The notes under the pieces were generated by a model. That model did no database searches and was not told the DNA's origin. It was given only the letters and a program-made list of their open reading frames with translations. Of a stretch of 64,000 nucleotides of DNA, positions 55,043-64,000 are shown one piece after another. The translations under genes and the position numbers were made by a program. How positions within the stretch are numbered: position 1 is the stretch's first letter; each line of letters begins with the position of its first letter. Source of the DNA: Pelagibacteraceae bacterium AG-349-L17 (GTDB taxonomy: Bacteria > Pseudomonadota > Alphaproteobacteria > Pelagibacterales > Pelagibacteraceae); contig QCDC01000001.1 of the NCBI GenBank assembly GCA_003278805.1, positions 78,310 through 142,309 of the forward strand, in the 5' to 3' direction.

Positions 55043-55987
55043 ATGAGTCAAAATCCAACTAAACACACAAAAGTGTTAATAATTGGATCTGGTCCTGCCG
55101 GATACACAGCAGCAGTTTATGCGGCTCGAGCGATGCTAAATCCAATTTTAGTTTATGGTTCTGAACCTGGTGGTCAATTAACAACCACAACAGATGTAGA
55201 GAATTATCCAGGATTTGCAGATGTAATCCAGGGTCCATGGTTAATGGATCAAATGAAAGATCAAGCTAAAGCAGTCGGAACTGAAATGATTGAGGATCAT
55301 ATTGCATCTGTGAATTTGAAATCACAACCTTTTGAAGCAATCGGAGACAGTGGACAGAAATATAGTGCTGATAGCATAATTATTTCAACAGGTGCTCAAG
55401 CAAGATGGTTAAACATAAAATCAGAACAAGAATTTAGAGGCTTTGGAGTTTCAGCTTGTGCAACATGTGATGGTTTCTTTTTCAAGGATAAAGAGGTTGC
55501 GGTAGTCGGTGGTGGAAATGCTGCTGTTGAAGAGGCAATGTTTCTTACAAAATTTGCATCAAAAGTTAAATTGATTCACAGACGAGATAGCTTGAGAGCT
55601 GAAAAAATGCTTCAGAAAAAATTAATGGATAATAAAAAAATAGAAATTATTTGGGACTCTGTTGTTGAGGATGTAATCGGTGACAAAGATCCAAAAAATG
55701 TAAAAGGAATCAAAATTAAAAATGTTAAAACAAATAATGTAGAAGAAATAAAACTTGATGGAGTATTTATTGCGATTGGTCACGATCCTGCAACGCAGCT
55801 TTTTAAAGATCAATTAGAGATGGATAAAGAAGGATACCTAATTACAAAATCTGACTCGACTGAAACAAATGTTCCTGGAGTTTATGCTGCTGGAGATGTA
55901 AAAGACAAAACATTTAGACAAGCTGTGACCGCTGCAGGTATGGGATGTATGGCTGCTCTTGAAGCTGAAAAGTTTTTATCACACTAA
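55043..55987 (+). CDS. trxB: Thioredoxin reductase
   Basis: 314-aa NADPH-dependent flavoenzyme. It has the FAD loop GSGPAG (15-20), the redox pair in ACATCDGFF (Cys139, Cys142), the NADPH loop VVGGGNAAVEEA and the C-terminal AAGDVKDKTFRQAVTAAG. The CxxC separates it from the ferredoxin reductase at 1.4-2.5 kb. A 137-aa membrane protein gene follows three bases later. Confidence 0.95.
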   Translation: MSQNPTKHTKVLIIGSGPAGYTAAVYAARAMLNPILVYGSEPGGQLTTTTDVENYPGFADVIQGPWLMDQMKDQAKAVGTEMIEDHIASVNLKSQPFEAIGDSGQKYSADSIIISTGAQARWLNIKSEQEFRGFGVSACATCDGFFFKDKEVAVVGGGNAAVEEAMFLTKFASKVKLIHRRDSLRAEKMLQKKLMDNKKIEIIWDSVVEDVIGDKDPKNVKGIKIKNVKTNNVEEIKLDGVFIAIGHDPATQLFKDQLEMDKEGYLITKSDSTETNVPGVYAAGDVKDKTFRQAVTAAGMGCMAALEAEKFLSH

Positions 55988-55990
55988 AAA

Positions 55991-56404
55991 ATGAAAATAA
56001 ATTGGATCATTTTTGTGACTGCATGGATGTCATTTAGAGCAGTTGGATCTGGCTTATTTTTGTTTTGGATCTTTTCTGGTAATGAACGTTCGGCACCATC
56101 TGAATGGATAGTTCCTTTTGTGGGTGACTTTTTTATTGGGACAACTGCTTTATTTTTAGTTTACTACATTATAAAAAAACCAAGTTCTATATTATGGGGT
56201 CTTTTGCTATCTTGGAATGTAATTGGTTTGTTAGATTTAATTGGTGCAATAAATGTAAGTTTTGCTGCTCCTTATGGACCTATACCAGAAATAGGATTTA
56301 ATGAATTGGCAGTAAGATCTATTTTAACTTTAAATACTTTATTACAGATTTCTTGTATTTTCCTATTATTTCAAAAAGATACAAAAGAATATTTTAAATT
56401 TTAA
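55991..56404 (+). CDS. Hypothetical four-helix membrane protein
   Basis: 137-aa protein with four hydrophobic segments (about 5-28, 40-60, 66-86 and 106-126). No family is recognised. It begins three bases after trxB and ends eight bases before the reductase/epimerase gene, so it is probably part of the same transcript. Confidence 0.7.
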   Translation: MKINWIIFVTAWMSFRAVGSGLFLFWIFSGNERSAPSEWIVPFVGDFFIGTTALFLVYYIIKKPSSILWGLLLSWNVIGLLDLIGAINVSFAAPYGPIPEIGFNELAVRSILTLNTLLQISCIFLLFQKDTKEYFKF

Positions 56405-56412
56405 AAAATAAA

Positions 56413-57435
56413 ATGTCAGAAAAAGTATTACTCACTGGTATTAGCGGGTTTGTTGCAAAACATGTTGCTATTGAATTACTAAATTCAGGTTACGAAGTTT
56501 TAGGGACTGTTAGGAATTCGAGTTCAATTGATCAAACAAAAAAAACGTTAGAGGAAAATAATGTTTCAACTGAAAAATTATCCTTTGTAAAGTTAGATTT
56601 ATTAAAGGATGAAGGATGGAATGAAGCTGCAGAAGGCTGCAAATATATCATCCATGTAGCTTCTCCTTTTCCTTTAAAAGTTTCAAATGATAGAGAGTCA
56701 CTCACCCCAGCAGCAAAAGATGGTACTTTAAGAGTATTAAACGCTGGAATTAATGCGGAAGTTGAACATTTCGTAAAAACATCCTCTATAGTATGCATGT
56801 TTCGAAAACCAAATAGATCCAACCCCTATACATTTGGTGAAAATGATTGGACTGATCTAGAGTGGGATAAAACTACAGATTATTTTGTATCTAAAACTAG
56901 AGCTGAAAAGGCTGCTTGGGACCTTATGAAAAGTAAAGGTCTTAAAAATAGTCTAACGTGTATCAATCCTGGTTTTGTTTTGGGAGATTTTTTAAATGAA
57001 AAAACAAGTACTTCAATGGAATACGCAAAACAATTGCTTCAAGGAAAATATCCGGCTGCTCCAAAATTTTCAGTAATGATATCTCACGTAAAAGATGTTG
57101 CAAAAGCGCATGTTCTATCTTTAAGTAATAAAAAAGCTGGAGGCAGGAGATTGATTGTTGGATCAGAAGTAAGAAGTATCCTTGAATTATCAAAAATAAT
57201 GGCCAAAAATATTCCAAGTCATGCAAAAAAACTTCCTAAAAGAGAATTGCCAAATTTTATGGTGAAACTTATAAGTTATATAGACACAAGTGCAAAAACT
57301 ATGGTTCCTGATTTAGGTCTTAAAATGCAAACGGACCAAACATATGCAGAAGACATTCTTCAAATAAAGTTTACAGCATCTGAAATTGCAGTTGTTGATG
57401 CAGCAAAATCGTTAATAAGACTTAATTTAGCTTGA
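56413..57435 (+). CDS. Extended short-chain dehydrogenase (dihydroflavonol reductase-like)
   Basis: 340-aa NAD(P)-dependent protein of the extended SDR superfamily. The N-terminal LLTGISGFVAKHV is the dinucleotide loop. Tyr157 and Lys161 form the YxxxK pair, with Ser124/125 as the third residue. Similarity to aldehyde/dihydroflavonol reductases suggests reduction of a carbonyl, but the substrate is unknown. Its end overlaps the convergent TIP30-like gene by nine bases. Confidence 0.82.
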   Translation: MSEKVLLTGISGFVAKHVAIELLNSGYEVLGTVRNSSSIDQTKKTLEENNVSTEKLSFVKLDLLKDEGWNEAAEGCKYIIHVASPFPLKVSNDRESLTPAAKDGTLRVLNAGINAEVEHFVKTSSIVCMFRKPNRSNPYTFGENDWTDLEWDKTTDYFVSKTRAEKAAWDLMKSKGLKNSLTCINPGFVLGDFLNEKTSTSMEYAKQLLQGKYPAAPKFSVMISHVKDVAKAHVLSLSNKKAGGRRLIVGSEVRSILELSKIMAKNIPSHAKKLPKRELPNFMVKLISYIDTSAKTMVPDLGLKMQTDQTYAEDILQIKFTASEIAVVDAAKSLIRLNLA

Positions 57436-58082
57436 GGTTAATTCAACTATTTCATTAGATTCATAAACAGTTTTTTCTAAATTGCTATTAGCAATTTTTA
57501 TCATTGCTTTTGCAACATATTCTGAACTGATTGGTCTCATTTTTTTAAATGGCCCAAATAACAAAGGTGACAATGCACTAAAAGCAAAAATACCTATTGT
57601 TTCACCTAATCTGTTCTCTTTTCTTTTCCCCATTAAAAAAGAAGGTCTTAATATTCCTAATTTAGAGAAGTTTAATCTTTTTAATTCTTCTTCAACTAAA
57701 CCTTTAAATTTCACATAATTCCCGGAACTATTTGGATTTGCATATATTGAAGAAATAAAAATAAATGACTTAACTGAATTAGCTTTTGCAATTTGTGCAA
57801 TTTCCTTTGGAATATCTAACTCTACTTTTTGGTAATCATTTTTATCAGGAGAATTTTGCTTTGTGGTACCAATACAAAAAAAACAATCATCCCCTGTAAT
57901 TTCAGTTTTATGATTTCCTAAATTATTAAAATCAATATTTATAACCTCAACTTTTTCATTATTAATTGAAGTTTGAGAGCGAACGAAAATCTTAATTTTA
58001 GTGTAATAATTATCTTGAATTAATTGATTAACTAAATGGCCACCAATTAATCCAGTGGAACCAAATACTATGGCTGTTTTCA

Positions 58083-58083
<1 letters not shown>
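57427..58083 (-). CDS. NAD(P)-binding protein, TIP30/HTATIP2-like atypical SDR
   Basis: 218-aa Rossmann protein with the loop GSTGLIGG at 8-15, then FFCIGTTKQN, FIFISSIYANPNSSGNYVKFKG (in pieces) and ILRPSFLMGKR. This matches the oxidoreductase HTATIP2/TIP30-like branch of atypical SDRs. The function in bacteria is not known. The start shares a base with the aminotransferase stop at 58083. Confidence 0.78.
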
Positions 58084-61474
<3,391 letters not shown>

Positions 61475-61493
<19 letters not shown>

Positions 61494-62230
61494 TAATTAC
61501 TGGTGGTGCAAACAGAATAGGTGCCGCAATTGCAAAAAAATTATCTGGTCCTAATAAAGAAATATTAATTCATTTTAATAGATCAAAATCTAAAGCAGAA
61601 AAATTAAAAAAAGATTTATCTAAAAATGGAACTACAATTTATTTGGTTAAGGGTGATTTAAGTAAAGAAACGGATGTAAATAAAATAGTTAAATTTGCAA
61701 AGTTAAAATTGAAATACTTTGATTGTCTCATAAATAATGCCTCATTATTTGAAAATGATAAACTGGAAAATTTTACAACTGACAGCTGGGGACATCACCT
61801 AAGAACCAATCTAAGAACACCTGCTTTATTATCAAAAGAATTTGCTAAAAATATTAGGGGTAAAAATAACAATATAATAAATCTAATTGATCAAAGAGTT
61901 TTTAAACTTACTCCTTACTTTTTCTCTTACACTATAAGCAAGACTGGTCTTTATACTTTGACAAAAACTAGCGCGATGAGCTTAGCACCAAATATAAGAG
62001 TAAATGGAATTGCTCCAGGCCCTACAATAAGAAATAATAGACAATCTGAGAAACATTTTGAAAAACAATACATGGCAACCCCACTTAAAAGAAAAGTTGA
62101 TGTAGAACAAATTTGTAATGCTGTTGACTTTTTTATAAAAAATAGATCTATTACAGGGCAAGTAATTTCTGTTGATAGTGGTCAAAGTTTGAACTGGCAA
62201 ACCCCTGATATAATGGGAGGTAAAGAGTGA
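61475..62230 (+). CDS. FolM-like dihydromonapterin/pteridine reductase (SDR)
   Basis: 251-aa SDR with TGGANRIG at 9-16, NNAS at 87-90, Tyr152 and Lys156 of YxxxK. The position of the usual catalytic Ser holds Asp139 (NLIDQR), as in pteridine reductase PTR1 and FolM. The folB gene lies 142 bases on, which supports a folate/pterin role. It overlaps uvrB by 19 bases and the following 48-aa ORF by four. A generic SDR remains possible. Confidence 0.75.
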
Positions 62231-62373
62231 AAAAAATTAATCCTTTTCTTGCAGCAGCAATAATCTTGATTGGTGGTTTTTTTGCATTTAAAATAATGTC
62301 GTTTTTTGGTTGCTATGTTCGTATAGAGGATGGGAATGCATGTTGGAATCTTACTATTTTTGGAACTAAATAA
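62227..62373 (+). CDS. Small membrane protein, 48 aa, between folM-like gene and folB
   Basis: A GTG at 62227 inside the preceding stop (GTGA) opens a 48-codon frame ending TAATG, shared with the folB start. The product has one hydrophobic helix (about 7-27) and a short exterior tail with two cysteines (Cys29, Cys39) in FFGCYVRIEDGNACWNL. The double overlap makes expression with the pterin genes likely. No family is recognised. Confidence 0.6.
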   Translation: MKKINPFLAAAIILIGGFFAFKIMSFFGCYVRIEDGNACWNLTIFGTK

Positions 62374-62798
62374 TGAAAAAAAATAATTTAAAAATTGTCA
62401 AAATAGATAAAAATAAAACTTTATTTAATTATGAGAAAAAAATCCTAATTAATGAATTAATTTTAGATTTAAAACTCGGTTATTACGACTTTGAAAAAAA
62501 GAAATCTCAAAAAATAAAGTTTGGTCTAGAAATTGATTATGAAGATAAAAAACCATCAAGCGATAAAGACATAAAATCCATTGTTAATTATGGAACTATA
62601 GTAAAATTAATTACGAAACTTGTGAAAAAGAAACATTATAATTTTTTAGAAACTTTAGCAGAAGCTGTTTTTGACGAACTATTTAAAGACAAAAGGATTG
62701 CTAAAATAATGTTGAAAATTGAAAAATTAGAAATCTTAAAACAGTGTTCATCTGTTGGTATTCAAATTACCAAAAAGAGAAGCCATGATAAGCTCTGA
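62373..62798 (+). CDS. folB: Dihydroneopterin aldolase
   Basis: 141-aa protein of the T-fold, catalysing the cleavage of dihydroneopterin to 6-hydroxymethyl-dihydropterin. The FolB parts are [35 protein letters not shown] with the catalytic Glu, and [15 protein letters not shown]. The N-terminal 25 residues are a lysine-rich extension. The start overlaps the 48-aa ORF by one base and the end overlaps uvrC by 14 bases. Confidence 0.88.
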   Translation: MKKNNLKIVKIDKNKTLFNYEKKILINELILDLKLGYYDFEKKKSQKIKFGLEIDYEDKKPSSDKDIKSIVNYGTIVKLITKLVKKKHYNFLETLAEAVFDELFKDKRIAKIMLKIEKLEILKQCSSVGIQITKKRSHDKL

Positions 62799-64000
62799 AA
62801 TAGGAAAAGAAGTAATTAAAAAAGAGCTACCTCTAGTACCAAAACTTCCAGGCGTATACAGGATGCTTAATCAAAAAAATGAAATTCTTTATGTAGGTAA
62901 AGCCAAAAATTTACCAAATAGATTAAAGAGCTATGTTGCAGAAAAAAATCACATAATTAGAACTGAACGAATGTTATCTCAAACAAGAAAATTAGAGATA
63001 ACAACAACATCTAATGAAAGTGAAGCTTTACTACTAGAAGCAAATTTAATTAAAAAACATAAACCAAAATTTAATATCCTTTTACGTGATGATAAGTCAT
63101 TTCCATTTATATTTATTGGTAATAAAGATAAATGGCCTCAAATTAAAAGACATAGAGGAAAAAAAACAAAAGAAGGTTTTTACTTTGGACCTTTTGCCTC
63201 TGCTGGTTCAGCTAATTGGACAATCAAAATGATCCAAAAAATTTTTCATTTAAGAGTTTGTGATGACACCGTATTCAAAAACAGAGAAAGACCTTGTATT
63301 TTATATCAAATAAAAAGATGTTCTGGACCTTGTGTAGGATATGTAAAAAAAGAGGAATACAATCAAACAGTAGAAGATGCTATTGAATTTGTTTCAGGCA
63401 AATCTAGGAAAATTCAAAAAAATCTTTCTAACCAAATGGAAAAGGCAAGTGAGGATCTTGATTATGAAAAAGCTGTAATTTTAAGAGATAGAATTAAAGC
63501 ATTAAACATAATTCAATCTTCACAGAGAATTAATGAAGCAAACTTAGTTGAGGCAGATGTTATTGCTGGATATAAAGAATCTGGAAAAACTTGTATTCAA
63601 GTGTTTTTTTATAGATCCAAACAAAATTGGGGTAATCAAGCTTTTTTTCCGAAACATGACCCCGATGAAAAGTTTAGTGAAATCCTAAATTCATTTGTCT
63701 CTCAATTTTATGAAAATAAAAGTGTGCCTTCATCTGTTATTCTTTCAGAAGAAATAAAAGAAAAGGCATTAATTGAAAAAACGCTGACTCAAAAAGAATG
63801 TAAACAGATAAATATTACAGTTGCAAAAAAAGGATCAAAACTAAAAGTAATTAATCAAGCAATTAAAAATGCAAAAGATAGTCTAAATAGAAAACTTTAT
63901 GAAAGTCAGAATAATAAAGAATTATTCGATGCAGTATCTAAAAAATTTAATTTAGAAACCAATATAAATTTAATCGAGGTTTATGATAATAGTCATATTC
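62785..64000 (+). CDS. uvrC: Excinuclease ABC subunit C (partial, runs off the window)
   Basis: 405 residues of an open frame continue to the window end. The GIY-YIG nuclease domain is at the start ([22 protein letters not shown]), followed by the Cys-rich [18 protein letters not shown], a UVR-type helix (about 210-245) and the beginning of the RNase H-like domain (IEVYDNSH). This is the incision subunit working with UvrA and UvrB. It starts inside the end of folB. Confidence 0.95.
   Translation, partial: MISSEIGKEVIKKELPLVPKLPGVYRMLNQKNEILYVGKAKNLPNRLKSYVAEKNHIIRTERMLSQTRKLEITTTSNESEALLLEANLIKKHKPKFNILLRDDKSFPFIFIGNKDKWPQIKRHRGKKTKEGFYFGPFASAGSANWTIKMIQKIFHLRVCDDTVFKNRERPCILYQIKRCSGPCVGYVKKEEYNQTVEDAIEFVSGKSRKIQKNLSNQMEKASEDLDYEKAVILRDRIKALNIIQSSQRINEANLVEADVIAGYKESGKTCIQVFFYRSKQNWGNQAFFPKHDPDEKFSEILNSFVSQFYENKSVPSSVILSEEIKEKALIEKTLTQKECKQINITVAKKGSKLKVINQAIKNAKDSLNRKLYESQNNKELFDAVSKKFNLETNINLIEVYDNSHI

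Overview
The window is a compact, strongly AT-rich stretch that looks like a SAR11 (Candidatus Pelagibacter-like) alphaproteobacterial chromosome. The reasons are Lys/Asn/Ile-rich proteins, spacers of only tens of bases, many genes that overlap end to end, a proteorhodopsin next to ferredoxin/reductase/GST genes, an alphaproteobacterial DksA without zinc cysteines, and an alphaproteobacterial dcw cluster. I saw no IS elements, prophage genes, CRISPR arrays or integrases. The assignment to SAR11 is inference from gene content and composition; no search was run.

Layout. 1-0.8 kb: dksA with a strong sigma70-type promoter and two coupled micro-ORFs. 0.8-4.9 kb: minus-strand light/redox block (proteorhodopsin with its own terminator, desaturase, 2Fe-2S ferredoxin, ferredoxin reductase, GST). 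4.9-18.6 kb: propionyl/acetyl-CoA synthetase, SMR transporter, dihydroorotase, ygfZ, tRNA-Leu, nadA-nadC, a MazG-like hydrolase, fumC, an AsmA-like protein, uvrD and pepP. 18.6-39.5 kb: a nearly gap-free minus-strand division and cell-wall block. Its transcription order is mraZ, ftsZ, rsmH, ftsL, ftsI, a murE-murF fusion, mraY, murD, ftsW, murG, murC, murB, ddl, ftsQ, an FtsA-like short protein, lpxC, bamD, ligA. 39.6-46.7 kb: RNase P RNA, an amidase, mlaA-mlaC, two tRNAs and yqeY-dnaG-rpoD. 46.7-64 kb: carA-carB, a COG2308 ATP-grasp protein divergent from the proteasome-like peptidase Anbu, a 2OG-Fe(II) oxygenase with an ELM1-family protein, trxB, two nucleotide-sugar-epimerase-like proteins, aspartate aminotransferase, uvrB, a FolM-like reductase, a 48-aa membrane peptide, folB, and the first two thirds of uvrC.

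How the genes work together. The minus-strand dcw block carries the enzymes from UDP-MurNAc to lipid II (MurC, D, E-F, MraY, MurG), the divisome proteins (FtsZ, L, I, W, Q) and outer-membrane assembly (LpxC, BamD). Three MraZ-type boxes flank the -10 of the promoter that probably drives it. The ferredoxin-NADP reductase and ferredoxin beside the desaturase form a plausible NADPH-to-ferredoxin-to-desaturase electron chain.

Most unusual observations: (1) the protein in the ftsA slot keeps only what looks like the FtsA 1A-N-terminal/1C (SHS2) part plus a C-terminal amphipathic helix, with no actin-fold ATPase; (2) a tRNA-Val(GAC) has perfect stems but non-canonical D and T loops; (3) ftsZ has moved from the end to the start of the dcw cluster; (4) the Anbu system is reduced to two divergent genes; (5) the DnaG zinc-finger ligands are substituted.
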